Part shown: piece after piece, positions 35,976 through 47,269 of the stretch
Position numbering within the stretch: the stretch's first letter is position 1
Layout of the letters: the number at the start of each line of letters is the position of its first letter
Source: Sclerodactyla briareus
Lineage: Eukaryota; Echinodermata; Holothuroidea; Dendrochirotida; Sclerodactylidae
Direction: 5' to 3'
Length of the DNA stretch: 64,000 nt
NCBI GenBank assembly: GCA_026419785.1
Contig: JAODTK010003209.1
Span: forward strand, 186,001 to 250,000
Made by a program: the position numbers and the translations under genes
Notes under the pieces: generated by a model
Told to the model about the DNA's origin: nothing
Seen by the model: the letters and a program-made list of their open reading frames with translations, nothing else
The model's database searches: none

Positions 35976-36304
35976 TCGTGTGGGAATGCTTTTCGAAACT
36001 ATAAAATCGTTAGATAAGTGTGTGGAATGGAAACGAATCCTTCTGCTTTCGCTAAAGAACTGGAAACGAATTTTTGTCCGTTGATTTTAAAAATTCTGAG
36101 CAAGGACAAACGAGTGGTATGCGATTCGTTTGCGTTTGATTTTATCACTCCACTCCCACATTTAATTACTGTTAATGAGCATGGCCCTTATTCCTCGAAA
36201 CTAGTGGAGGATTCGAGGCTATGAGGCGTGCGGTATCTAGGTCTGCGCTATATAATATCTGCAGTGGCTACCTTGAACCTTGCTGAACACTGTATATATT
36301 CAAT

Positions 36305-36606
36305 CAGTGGCGTACCCACGGGGGGGGGGGTCGGACCAGGAACCCCCCACCCTTCCAATTGACCCAAGTGATCAATCATTTTGTAACACAAAAAACTAGG
36401 AGTTTGCATTTCAGAAGAGGTTTTGCAGCTGTTATTTAGCGCATATTGCAGCAGCAGTGTCTAGGGGCCCAAAAATTGTACGTATTTGCCAATAGGGGGG
36501 GGGGGGGGGGGTTGGAGATTTATAGGGCGCACTTCCCTTGGATTCCGAACTCAAACCGCCCCCACCCCCCGCCCTCCAAGACGAATCTCTCTCGGGACGC
36601 CGCACG
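36305..36606. mobile_element. MITE-like element with CAGTGGCGTA end (hAT-like)
   Basis: The left end CAGTGGCGTACCCACG leads into 11 Gs (36320-36330), and a second G run of 17 lies at 36495-36511. The right end, read inverted, is CCGTGCGGCGTCCCGAG, a weak match to the left end. CAGTGGCG-type termini are typical of hAT-family non-autonomous elements. No 8-bp target duplication is evident, so the right boundary is uncertain. Confidence 0.4.
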
Positions 36607-39600
36607 GTAATCCTATGTTCTCAAGCTCAAGTATAAGCTAAGTCTTCTTCAACGGATCCTCGTTTCGATGATAATTTTTTCCTATTCCTGGGATGCATTT
36701 CAGAACTTTGGGAAGGACTCGTTAAAAGTGCATGTATAATGCGTACAGATACGGTGGTTTTCAAGTATGGTGGCAAAAAACCATCCAATAACTTGGGGAA
36801 ATGGGTCAGAGCTATCATCATTTTGCAGACTTCGACTGTTATTCAACATCGTTCCTATCCTTAAGGTATGTGTTTCAACTCAGGTAGGGTTGGGCTTGTT
36901 AAATGTTACGCCTTACGAAGGCCTATATGCTTCATGATTTAAAGATGAGCGACAAATATAAAGGGGGGCCGGTGAAACGCTTTCAACCAAATGAAAACTA
37001 CTTCGCGGAGGCAAGGAAACATCCCTTAAAACTCTCTGAGGAATAAAAACGTAGTCCATCGAACACGTGTTTTCCATTTATCCTTGGAATAGGGGTTACG
37101 TCTAGGTGACAGATTAACACCTGTTCTCTTGTCATTCCAATCATTGAAACAGCAATTATCTGCAACGAGACCGATTTGGCTGTCGACCTCTCGCATACTT
37201 CTGGCATCGTGGAAACACGGAAAGTTATTTACGGAAAGATTGAGTAACGATTATGAGCGTAGTTCCTAACGTGGGCACCCAGGCACTGACAATATATACA
37301 CTATATGAGAGTGCCGAAAACTTTATGAGCACTTCTACTAATTGATTTCTTCTTCTTGTCTTAACGCGAAACAGCGATTTGGTATCTCAAGGCCTGACTC
37401 GCAAAGAAATTAATAAACAACGATTTAGCCCGCCGGTTACTCCTTATTAACCCGGTGGCATAAATCGCACTACGAGATCTAGCGAACCAAAGGAGGTGGT
37501 AGCATTGGTACTGGCATAAAGTTCTCGATTTTTGGCATTTTTTTGCCTCTAGTGATGAATTCAGGAGTATCGGTACGAGAGGGAGAGAGTCTGTGTGTTC
37601 TAATCGAATGTGATTTCCAAACATCGTTTGGTAAATGAAATTGACAATGGTATGCCCGAGGTATGTTCGATATGAAGAAAATAGGCGAAGTTTCGTCTTC
37701 TCGTAAACTGCGTGTGCTATAGAATTGCGTAACGTGCGAATGCATCCTTTAGGATGAAACAATGATGCCCCGTGTGCACGGTGTTGTGTTTACACTCCAT
37801 CTTTACTGTGCGCAATATTATGTTTCTAGAGAAGTAACTAGACATGCCTTCGATAACCTGCGCAAGCTGCGCAGGCCTGCATTAGGGGCGACGACCAAGG
37901 TTGATACAATAAAATAAAAATGTTCATGCGCTATAAATTTACCACAGAAAGTCTGGCAAAGCTGGGTGATTTGCATTATCTGAGTCGGAATGAGCTTCTG
38001 TTGTTTTGTTATTGGGACTAAGAACCACTCTATAATGAAACACGCTAGAAAATCTAAATGTCCTCTTTGAGCCGAAGCTAGTGGCTATAGTTATTATGAA
38101 TAATATTTACCATTGTATTTTGCATTGAAATTCGAAAAACCAATCTAATCTTAAAATAGGTATGCATGAATTACGCCCATTTTCGTCCAAGTTGTCAGTA
38201 CCTACATCCCATAAGTTGTCAAATCGGACAAGTTCACAGATGAATCAAATCATCCAAACAAATTAGCTCCCAACATCGTCATATGATATGTAAACGCCCA
38301 TCCGAGATTGACTAACAGACTAATATGTACACGTACGTGTGCAAACGGTGGCGGAGACGTTTGCGGAGACGGCAGCTACAGCCCTAACATGATATACAAA
38401 TAAGCATATCAAGACACTTCATTCGGGGATATATATTTAATGAGCAGTTCTATCATTCCAGCTGTGTAGTCGTAGTAGACTCTTGAACACCACAACAATG
38501 GTTGACATTTTTTCCCGATCCAGTCCCAACAGAGGCATGTGGTTGTTGTCCATCGTTCACGCATCATAAACACTGCTGTTTATTGTTTCCAGCTCGAATT
38601 GAGTACATTTTCGATTCTTCAGTCTTGTCACTAAAGAGGAGAGTTATAGTACTGGCGCTTCGAAAAAGAAGAGGGTGTTCCATGAACTATGACTGGTTAC
38701 AGTTAGCATGAATGTCCTGGAACTGGCTGTCTCGTGGATTCGAATTATGAGGACTCAGACTCATATTTGGCACTGGAAATTGGAGAGTCAGACACAACTT
38801 AGACCCAAAGCTTCGAACTCAGAATTTGATCTCACTGAGGGACTCACCATAGCCCTACTATCATGTACCCTTGGTCACAACACTTCATGGAAACAGGAAG
38901 GATGTTAACAGTACAAATTAAGTCAATTATAGTTTCAGCTAAAATCACGGAACGTTTTTTATACAGAAGACTGGAAGACAAAACAGCAAATTCTGCTCAT
39001 CCGATAAGATATTAGAGCATGGCATCATAATGGATCAACTGTTATGAGCGTTGATATGTAATCGACGGCCTTAACGAGAATAGTGAACCCTGGGCACTTA
39101 GCAATTAGTTATCCAGATGGAAAAAAGGGGAAACGTAAAACAACCCTGGTGAAATATCATTTGCAGGAACTTAATAATGAAAGTGTGATAGGTACTGACC
39201 CAATCGAGAAATTATCAATTTTTATTGATATTGCTTAATAAAGTTAAGGATATAGTTGAATTTGGATAAATCAACCGTGGTCTGTTCAAGTTAAACTTGA
39301 GGTCGCAAAATAATAAACGTAGCTAGGGTCAAAAGATTTGGAAGGGGGCATAGCTTCGAAATTCCAACTGGATGAAAGAAAAAGCCGAGTCGACTGACTA
39401 CAGGAGTTTCTGGAGAGGCCTACATGAATGTAAGAGTGGTATGAAACTGATGATATACAGTATGGGAATCACTATTAACCATTAGAAGAATATCTTGCGT
39501 AGCACCAACTAGATTTTGCACATCGAACATGAACGTGACTTTTCGAATATAGTTCCTCTCAATATCACCGGGACAACCTGATCCGCCTCCTCAATGTTCA

Positions 39601-39840
39601 GGTTGCCTGTTCTCAGTTTTTCAAGAAAAGATAAAATATAGATGACACGTCGGCTGGAGAGGTTCTATACACATCGTTCTGTTTGAGTGGGCTATTATTA
39701 TATTGGCGCATAAATGGTGTTCGATTAATTAAGGCCTGTAGATCCCCGGAATATGGACCCTTCTTCCCGAACATAAATATGTGCGAATACAATTATTATT
39801 GCCGTGACTTCTTTTCTTTGGGAGTGTGGGGGAGGCTTCG
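36607..39840. other. Unassigned DNA
   Basis: No gene recognised. The minus frame 37361-37762 (133 codons) overlaps the dispersed-repeat copy at 37585-37680 and is probably repeat-derived. The plus frame 38502-38711 has no recognised motif. Confidence 0.4.
37585..37680 (+). repeat. Dispersed repeat pair, copy B (with 20636-20712)
   Basis: GTGATTTCCAAACATCGTTT, GGTAAATGAAATT and TATGCC match the earlier copy in order and orientation. Confidence 0.4.
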
Positions 39841-39859
39841 CTCGTCTCGTAAGCACGCA

Positions 39860-39915
39860 GCTCCCTCCTCCTCCCCCCTCCCTCCCCTCCTACCCCCCCC
39901 CCTCTCCCCTCCACA
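39860..39915 (+). repeat. Polypyrimidine (CT-rich) tract
   Basis: CTCC-type units with a run of 10 C (39893-39902). Confidence 0.85.
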
Positions 39916-40255
39916 GGGAATCTGTGAATTCAAGTTATGTGGGTCGAAAATAAATGTTCATTATCCTGGCCTTGAAACTGCGTTTAGGACTAGGGGCGGC
40001 GATTTATAATTGGGGGACGTGTACTTGCTCAATCGCATTGCGCCTTGCAGGGTACCATTGAAGGTACCCAGTTGAATACCTTCTTGGTATTTCCCTATAT
40101 GTTAGATTTGAAGACAGTCAGTACGCGTAGCAGAAACCCTTTAATTGAATATATTTGAAAGTATGTATTTAATATATTTTAACTGCGATTCAGCATAGCA
40201 TGACGCGAAACGCAATTTTATTTGCTGAGTGGCCTGATGAATAATATAAATTATG

Positions 40256-40294
40256 GTTCACTCTATCTATCTATCTACTATCTATCTATCTATC

Positions 40295-40348
<54 letters not shown>

Positions 40349-40437
40349 CTCTATCTATCTATCTATCTATCTACTATCTATCTATCTATCTTCTATCTAT
40401 CTATCTACTATCTATCTATCTATCTATCATCTATCTA
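40256..40437 (+). repeat. (CTAT)n tetranucleotide microsatellite
   Basis: About 45 CTAT units with a few one-base losses (CTACTAT) and one CTCT. Confidence 0.98.
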
Positions 40438-40489
40438 AAAAGCATTGAAAGCTTCCCGACAGCCATAAATTGTCTTCTTTTACAAAGTT

Positions 40490-41295
40490 GAACCGCCAAA
40501 AATTTGTGTAGCCTGTACAAATAATAATTAGGCATGATTGTAAACCAGTAGTCGTTGTGAAGAATAGAGTGATATCGTCTGCATAAGCAAATGAATTATA
40601 CTTCTCTTACACAATATAAACACCATAATCGCTACCGCTAAGCTCAATCATGAGATCACTAAGAAACCCGTTAAACTATACTGGGGAACGTATACTACCC
40701 TGCCTAGTCCCACGGGTAACATTAAACCCGCGTATTATGATGTGCAATTCCATTCCATATAATAACAACACCCAAAGCTTGGTACCAATTGCTAATGCTC
40801 ATTGGTATGACACCATAAAGTTTGAAAAATTACAATATGCTAGATCAGTCGAAAGCCGTTTTCTGCGTCCAAGCTACAACGAAAAGATTGTTCCGTAAAA
40901 TTCGACAAACTTATCACATCATTTAACATATAATACCATCATAACAACCATGAATCATCCCCATTCCTAACTCCAACTGATTTCCACCATTCTACACGTA
41001 ACCAGGATGATTATTAATATCTCAAATATAACTGGAGACAATGATTGATCTGTAGTTACGAGCAATTAAATGGATAAAGGTGTTACTTTAAAGAACTGGA
41101 ACCATGACTCCGGTGTTAAAAACGGAGGATTATGTCGTAAGTTAGAATCATAGAGTGAAAAGTAGCAAGATGGCTTAGTAACATTGGACCGCCCCAATAA
41201 TCAAAATTTCAGCACCTATGCCATCAATACCCGGAGAACTATTACGTTCCAACTTAGACAATATCTCACTTTCTCTACAGGCGTGATGATACAGT
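40490..41295 (-). mobile_element. LINE reverse transcriptase, degraded
   Basis: Read 5' to 3' on the minus strand: LERNSSPGIDGIGAEIL (about 41205-41262) is the N-terminal RT block with the SPGxDGI word. TRGTRQGSIRSP (about 40690-40730) is the RT block 4 turn. FAYADDITLFF (about 40565-40597) contains the catalytic YADD. GLQS and a YxNFWRFNF-like segment follow toward 40500. Stops and frame changes lie between these blocks, so it is inactive. The clade is not assignable by eye. Its 5' part stops at the SINE beginning at 41301. Confidence 0.85.
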
Positions 41296-41300
41296 TCATC

Positions 41301-41640
41301 AGGAGGTCGATTAGCCAGTCGGTAGAGCTCGCAGACTGCAAAAGAGTTCGGAGCCCATTGGAAGCCCGAATACTTTCCCGCAGTGTGCTGTTGGACGAGG
41401 AATGTCTCCTGAACTGTTCACGCACCCCACGTGTTAAAAGGGGTCCTTGTGAGGGGGACTTTGAAGAGTAGTGAGCGCTGGATGTGGCTGCGCCTATTTG
41501 GAAGTCCCCGGGCGACACGATGAAGGGACGGAAACAAGCCAGAAATTGCTGTATTGTACGGCTGTGACAAGTCATATGATCAGGGGTAATACTGTGAAGC
41601 GCTTTGAGCCTGTGGGAAAAAGCACTGTATATTATTTTCT
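41301..41640 (+). mobile_element. tRNA-derived SINE, family 1, second copy
   Basis: The head GAGGTCGATTAGCCAGTCGG then TAGAGCTCGCAGACTGCAAA repeats the tRNA half of the 22400 copy, and box B-like GAGTTCGGAGCCC is retained here. Shared body words: TGCTGTTGGAC, ATGTCTCCTGAA, CCCACGTGTTAA, GGAAGTCCCC, GACACGATGAAG, GGCTGTGACAAGTC, CAGGGGTAATA. The tail reads GAAGCGCTTTGAGCC and AGCACTGTATATTATT. The hairpin is decayed. Confidence 0.9.
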
Positions 41641-42010
41641 AAACCCACCTCATACCAACCCGATTCTCGTCGAAAAAAAATGAAATTTGCTCCGATTCAT
41701 AGGATCAGTCTTATTCATGCAATTATATCAGCAAGTAATTAGCAGAGGCGTTTACGTCAATAGAGGAGTGCTCATGACGCCTTTTCTTATGTTTCTGGAT
41801 GGTCTCCCAAATTCTGTGCTGTCCCTATACATAAAAGATCATTCATTGAGAAATATTATTCATTGTCTTTATCATGCTACATACTGTCAACTACGTGGCG
41901 TCAGACTGGTATAGCTATTTTGAATATTCTGAGATTCAGGGAGATCTCACAGTTAATCATTTTTATATGGACATATCAATTAGCAACTGTTTGTTATGAT
42001 AATATCTGCC
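41641..42010. other. Unassigned DNA
   Basis: No recognisable feature between the SINE and the 49-bp minisatellite. Confidence 0.5.
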
Positions 42011-43060
42011 GTCTCGCATGGGTATTTATACAACTTTCAACGAGTCAAATCAGACTACTCACTGCTTCTCGCATCGGGTAAGCATACAGCGTTCACGAGT
42101 CAGACTACTCACTGCTCTCGCATTGGGTATGCATACAGCGTTCACGAGTCAGGCACATACTCACTGCTCTCGCATTGGGTATGCATACAACGTTCACGAG
42201 TCAGACTACTCACTGCTCTCGCATTGGGTATGCATACAGCATTCACGAGTCAAACACGGACTACTCACTGCTCTCGCATCGGGTAAGCATACAGCGTTCA
42301 CGAGTCCAACTACTCACTGCTCTCGCACGGGTAGCATACAACTTCACGAGTCAGGGACTACTCACTGTAGATCGGGTATGCACACAGCGTTCACGAGTCA
42401 GGCACATACTCCCTGCTCTCGCAATCGGGCTTGCACACACAGCGTTTTCACGAGTCAGGCACATCTCACGCTCTCACGCTCGGGGATGCCTACAACTTCA
42501 CGAGTCCAGACTACTCACTGCTCTCGCATCGGGTAAGCACACAGCGTTCACGAGTCCAACACTCACGTGCTTTTGTATTGGGTATGCATGCAACATTCTC
42601 GAGTCGTCACAGACTACTCACTACTGCTTCTATTGGGTAGCCTGCAAGCGATTTTAACGAGTCAGAACACGGACTAACTCACTGCTCCTCGCATTGGGTG
42701 AATACAGCGTTCACGATCAGACACGGACTATCACTGCTCTCTCGCTTATGTAGCATAGCAGCGTTCCCGAGTCAACTACTTACTCACTGCTCTTGTATTG
42801 GGTATGCATACAACATTCTCAGTCACAGACTACTCACTGCTCTCGCATCGGGTATCATACACAGCGTCATGATCAACTACTCCTTCCACTCTGCTTTGTA
42901 TGGTTAATGCATACAACGTTCCCGAGTCAGACAACCACGACTCACTGCTCTCCGCATTGGGTATGTCATACGCATTCCTAAATCAGCCGAACTACTCCTC
43001 TGTTTCTCGCATTGGGGTATGCTACACGGTTCACGAGTCAGACACGGACTCATACCTGTA
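42011..43060. repeat. ~49-bp minisatellite, about 21 copies
   Basis: Unit: TTCACGAGTCAGACTACTCA, then CTGCTCTCGCATTGGGTATG, then CATACAGCG. Copies vary by small indels (insertion of ACACGG or GCACAT after GTCAG, loss of GTATG bases) and by CATTGGG/CATCGGG and GTATGC/GTAAGC alternatives. Overlapping open frames here are translated repeat, not genes. Confidence 0.97.
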
Positions 43061-44720
43061 CTTCCGCAGTTAACCTGGGCAATCATGAAGAGTTACAATG
43101 GTCTACCCACTCTACCAAAATTACAAAATAGTAGAGTAATATGAATTACTGCTACGGCAGTTCATGATGTCTCTTGTAAGGAATAGCTGTGTGTGTGCTG
43201 TTTGGCAGCGTGCGTCATAGAATCGTAATCCTAGACTACTATTGTTCTAAATTATTTCACTGATCACGCCAAACCGCCAGAAAGAATTAGTTCAACTTTG
43301 GTTCGCCGTCCCTTTACCAAGTGTTATCGTACGATACGACAGGAAATTAGAAAGAAAAAGATCAAAGCCACTAGTTTGTTGAGCCTACAGCAAGAAAGAA
43401 AATCCACAGATAATTCAATTCTTCGTTTCTTCATCAAATTGTTTTCTCTCCAGGCGATTACATTTGCATTCTAGGGACTATTTGGAGGTTTCTCGCATTC
43501 GTTAGAGCTACATGATATAATGACCAGATGCTACTAAAAATGTGCAAGAATTTACAGGGAAGAGAGGGTCGTGCGAGGACGTTATAGTTTTGGCAAACTC
43601 ATAGATGTTTAAATAAAGGGAGAAGCGTTCCTTTCTTGGGCTGGATATTTAATTTCAACGCTTGACAAAATATGCATATTCGGAGGACCTGATTTGTGGA
43701 AACATTGTTATGTTTATGAACTTTTGAAATGGCTGAGTGCCAGTTTCGATTGTTTTACATTGTTTAGATTTACAGCAACAAAACCCAATAAGAATTTGGT
43801 AGGAAAACTCTGTGTGTCATTTTGGTACAATCTGCCCGATTCAATGATTTGTCAAAATTTGTGAAATACTTGAGAAATTCGCCAATGGCTGAATGACTTT
43901 CCAGATTTTGTGAAGGAAAAATATTCGCTTCAAGTTGAATGACAAATATACAAATATATGGTTGGAATATGACAGAGGACGGGGACGCAAAGCTTCTAAA
44001 GTTTATGAAGGAAAGTTGCAAGGATTCTTTATGAATAGTGAAAAAGTCCAAATATTTTATCGAATCCAACAATACTTGGACCGCGCCTTCTTTCTACCTC
44101 GAAGAGTTGGGCAATTATGATCAACAGTGAGATAAGAGATGTCTCTCGTGCCGGTGTTATCCTTGCGTCAAGCGTGAAGCAATGCTCTAGTTGGAATGGC
44201 TGGCGCGCAAATGAGATGAACATTTAAATAATTCGCTTGCCGAAAAGTGTAATCAACCCTGTTGCGTATCGTGAGAAGGGGGAATAAATACAAATAACTA
44301 ATAGCATTGACTGGAACAACAATGAACTGGATATAAAAAGATCCAGGATCGAACCTCAGAAGCTGTGGGAAGTTACGTATTCTAGATGCGATGTGTTAGC
44401 AGATTCTCTTAACAATCTCACTCACCCATTCACTCAGGAACCTAGCTACCTCCACCCGCAGCTTCCAATCACCGGGACTTCTACGAAATATCGAATACTA
44501 TCGGCAACCCTCTCCATATTTCAGTCTATACACGTGTTGGAAGGTGTGCAGCTGGTTGTACACCAAGTCTCACACCGAATAAGACAAAGACCATCATCAG
44601 CACACGTCACAGCACTCTCACGTCCAGTACAGAGAGGACATCAGATGTACGAGACGAGTTGGAACATCACGTTGCCCGAGATTTTTTTTTTTCAGACAGC
44701 CTCACAGTAGAAGTACGATA
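43061..44720. other. Unassigned DNA
   Basis: Apart from the dispersed-repeat copy at 43370-43500, no gene or repeat is recognised; the plus frame 44393-44710 (105 codons) has no motif. Confidence 0.4.
43370..43500 (+). repeat. Dispersed repeat pair, copy B (with 19240-19400)
   Basis: AATTCAATTCTTCGTTTCTT, CAAATTGTTTTCTCTCCAGG and ATTACATTTGCATTCT match the other copy in order. Confidence 0.55.
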
Positions 44721-44724
44721 AGAC

Positions 44725-44739
44725 AATAATAATAATTAA

Positions 44740-44782
<43 letters not shown>

Positions 44783-44788
44783 AATATA
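44725..44788. repeat. (ATA)n microsatellite
   Basis: Interrupted AAT triplets, about 115 bp upstream of the RLE-LINE relic. Confidence 0.95.
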
Positions 44789-44902
44789 CGACAGTCAGAA
44801 ACTGGCAGAATTCACGTACCTAAAGACATAATGAAGTAGCCGCTACATTAACACCAGATAATCTGCCAGCCACTACACATACCCACACAGCAAGTAGTAC
44901 CG

Positions 44903-45303
44903 TGGCTTCACGAACCAAAGCCAGTGGAAGAGAACAAGAGGGTCAAAATCCTCTGGGATTTTGAAATCAGAACTGACAGAGTCCTAAGACCAGAAGACCA
45001 GACATGGTAATCGTCGACAAAGAGGACTAAATTTGCGACAATAGTGCAGCTGTGCCGTTCCCGTACGAGACCACCAATAGTACGGAAAGAACAAGAAAAG
45101 ATCGACAGGTACCAGGATCTGAAACTCGAAATACAGAGGATGTGGAACGTGAAAGCCAAGTGGTACCTGTAGTTGCCGGCGCAGTAGGAGCTGCCACAGC
45201 CAGACTTGAGCAACAACATACTGAGCATACCAGGTAATCACGAAGTACGGAACCTTCTCAAAGACGCACTTCTGGGCACCGCTCACATCGTCCGAGTTCT
45301 ACC
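44903..45303 (+). mobile_element. RLE-type LINE, C-terminal endonuclease relic
   Basis: Segments in order but in changing frames: WLHEPKPVEENKRVKILWDF and EIRTD (44903-44975); RPDMVIVDKED (44995-45027), the PD...D region of a restriction-like endonuclease; KEQEKIDRYQDLKLEIQRMW (45086-45145); VPVVAGAVGAATARLE (about 45163-45210); LLKDALLGTAHIVRVL (about 45253-45301). This order is typical of the C-terminus of R2/R4-like non-LTR retrotransposons, where the RLE domain cuts the target DNA. The RT domain is absent, and stops at 45028 and 45170 show that the copy is dead. Confidence 0.8.
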
Positions 45304-45326
45304 GACTGAGCTAATCCGCCTCCCTA
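45296..45326 (-). mobile_element. tRNA-like SINE family 1 head, antisense fragment
   Basis: The minus strand reads GGAGGCGGATTAGCTCAGTC then GGTAGAAC, identical in plan to the 5' end of the 22400 SINE. It directly abuts the C-terminal end of the RLE-LINE relic. Confidence 0.65.
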
Positions 45327-45883
45327 CAAGAAAGCCCCTACCGATTTACTGCATCCTCTCCGACAGGACACGTGGAGCCAAGATGATATATATGATCCAC
45401 AGTGGACTTTTGGGAGTAAAATCAGTTGATTTATGCAAGCAGCGGACAACGGATCCTGTTTATGATGATCCTAGCAAAGAAGTTGACGGGTACAGAGAGA
45501 AGTGTAACAACTCTTTAGTTATCGTAGTCCTCAAAATGACTAAGAACACGAACTTGAAAATAAACACTGCGCAAGAAGATAATTCCATCACAGAGAACTA
45601 ACCAGGAGGTCGAGAAAAGTTGACTTTCCACCTGACCACCAAAGATTATGTATAAAGAAACAATATGGGAAACATATCACAAAGAACCTCGCGGGGTAAA
45701 AGACACCGACTGTTGAGTTGATATTCAGTGTGAACATGGGGAGCGTACTCTACCGTCCACTAATCTGGTTGAATGTTCCAGGCAACTTACATCGTGTAGG
45801 AAGAATGGGGAGGCCTACAGCCATTGGAAGCACCCTGGGGGGTTGACTGAGGAAGGGAGGGTATAGATAATTTCGAAATAATA
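45327..45883. other. Unassigned DNA, possibly LINE 3' flank
   Basis: An open plus frame continues to 45601 but loses LINE similarity after the tRNA-like junction. No other feature recognised. Confidence 0.4.
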
Positions 45884-46122
45884 AATAAATGTGAACGCGA
45901 ATAAGTATATCATGAGCGGTTAATTATTCAGCTGCATATGGACTAGTGGACAGTAGCTAGTGGACATTTGGGGCAATATAGAATATATACCACGTTGTCA
46001 GAAATAAATGTGAACGCGAATAAGTATATCATGAGCGGTTAATTATTCAGCTGCATATGGACTAGTGGACAGTAGCTAGTGGACATCTAGAGCAATATAA
46101 AGGATTTACTGCGTTGTCAAAA
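45884..46122 (+). repeat. 119-bp tandem duplication next to the PLE relic
   Basis: Two head-to-tail copies (45884-46002, 46003-46122) share AATAAATGTGAACGCGAATA, AGTATATCATGAGCGG, TTAATTATTCAGCTGC and GGACAGTAGCTAGTGG nearly perfectly and diverge over the last ~45 bp. The second copy ends in sequence readable as NIKDLLRCQKC, which continues into the GIY-YIG relic, so the duplicated block probably belongs to the same element. Confidence 0.9.
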
Positions 46123-46272
46123 GTGTGATTCTGACAACATGGTATATATTTTATATTGATGTAAATATCCACTCGCTACATTGGCGAAACCAGTACCAAA
46201 TTAAAATACCGGTTTCATAACCACAAATCTAGTATTCGTCACAAGCCTGGATCCGCGGCACGAGCCACTTAA
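46123..46272 (+). mobile_element. Penelope-like element GIY-YIG endonuclease relic
   Basis: KCDSDNMVYILY (46121-46156), a TGA, CKYP (46160-46171), then in another frame RYIGETSTKLKYRFHNHKSS (from 46174) ending at TAA 46270-46272. The order VYI...C..YP...YIGET...L..RF..H is the GIY-YIG nuclease core with its Cys motif, placed at the C-terminus of Penelope-like retroelement proteins. The RT domain was not found upstream. A frameshift plus a TGA make it inactive. A GIY-YIG nuclease from another source is less likely given the CxxC and YIGET context. Confidence 0.8.
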
Positions 46273-46490
46273 TTGCAAGACTCCACACAATACCTGACCT
46301 GAAATGTTTTATTCTTTTTGGGCACTCCTAGTGTGGCTGCGCGAGGGCCAATTGCGAAGTTGAAACGATTACTAGGCTTGCAATTGGCACACATACTACG
46401 GGATCAACATCGATCTGTCCTTCATGGAGCAGCCAAGGCGGATCTTTGTAGATTAGTCTTCTACACTTCGTTGTAGATTAGCCTTCCAAC
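46273..46490. other. Unassigned DNA between PLE relic and tRNA-like element
   Basis: Probably continuing PLE or SINE-derived sequence; nothing firmly recognised. Confidence 0.4.
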
Positions 46491-46660
46491 ACGCGCGTCC
46501 CACAATGGTATATGGCGGGAAGGTCGGACACTTGGAAAGGATGGCAACCCCATGACTCCACCGGGATCCGAACCGCGGACCTCCTGATTTACATGCAAGC
46601 GTTCTACCAATTGAGCTATGAAGCCAACTGGGGGTCTCGAACCCGAGGAACACATACCTT
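46491..46660 (-). mobile_element. tRNA-derived SINE, family 2, copy 1
   Basis: On the minus strand a box B-like CTCGGGTTCGAGACC (about 46629-46645) is followed by a 73-nt tRNA-like domain (46553-46625) and then GGTTGCCATCC, CCAAGTGTCCGACCTTCCCGC. The same flanks (CCTCGGGTTCG before, CCGACCTTCC after) surround the tRNA-like domain at 61277-61350, which defines a repeat family rather than a single tRNA gene. Confidence 0.75.
46553..46625 (-). other. tRNA-like domain (not a functional tRNA)
   Basis: The acceptor stem pairs fully (GGCTTCA with TGGAGTC), box A is TAGCTCAATTGGTAGAAC and box B is GGTTCGGATCC. The anticodon arm (CTTGC-ATGTAAA-TCAGG) and the T stem carry mismatches, so it is a tRNA-derived repeat with a GTA loop triplet rather than a working tRNA. 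Confidence 0.7.
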
Positions 46661-46676
46661 CCCCGTGTGCTCAGCA

Positions 46677-46714
46677 TCTATACTATACTATACTATACTA
46701 TACTATACTATATA
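46677..46714 (+). repeat. (ACTAT)n pentanucleotide microsatellite
   Basis: About seven perfect ACTAT units. Confidence 0.95.
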
Positions 46715-46746
46715 GAAACAATGCTGTTCCTATTGTTGGTGCACTA

Positions 46747-46763
46747 CCCCCCCCCCCCCCCCC
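46747..46763 (+). repeat. Poly-C tract (17)
   Basis: Uninterrupted run of C. Confidence 0.95.
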
Positions 46764-47269
46764 TCCAGGTTCTCACTTAGGCTTCTCAAATATATATCGT
46801 AAAAATAAAAAAGTGAAACTCCCAAGAACTAGCAACATTATCCCAGCAGAATATTCTACCAAGTGCTAACCTCAGCAGCCCACCTGAATATACTGGTAAA
46901 TCTGTCGTTTAGGTGTCAGGCCACCTCCTTCTGCTTTTTTTAAGTGAAAATCCATTTTGAGTAACTAATGCATTGGTTTATAGGCTTCAATCAACTACTC
47001 TTCATTTTGCTTAACGACCAGGCGCCCGGGCTGGTCCAGACGGTCAGGACGGTGTCAGACAGTACCGCGGACGGTGTTCATCACAACCCTCTATTTGGGT
47101 ACTTGATAGTCAGTCCTTCTAAGTTCGGAGACTCCTCATAATTTGTGATATCTACTCCACTGTGTGGTGTTATTTCCTACAAACATTATCAAGAAACATT
47201 AAACTAGATATGTACCTACGTTTTATTTTGACGGCTAGTGAACGTCACCAACTCGTCGCAGTTCACTGA

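Noticed and set aside
40222..40491. YLSIYLSI-repeat protein
   Set aside because: Translated CTAT microsatellite.
42018..42657. Plus-strand protein with repeated HCSRIG or SLLSHWVC words
   Set aside because: Translated 49-bp minisatellite in several frames.
46553..46625. Functional tRNA gene
   Set aside because: Acceptor stem pairs, but anticodon and T stems are mismatched, and the flanks are shared with the copy at 61240, so it is a SINE.
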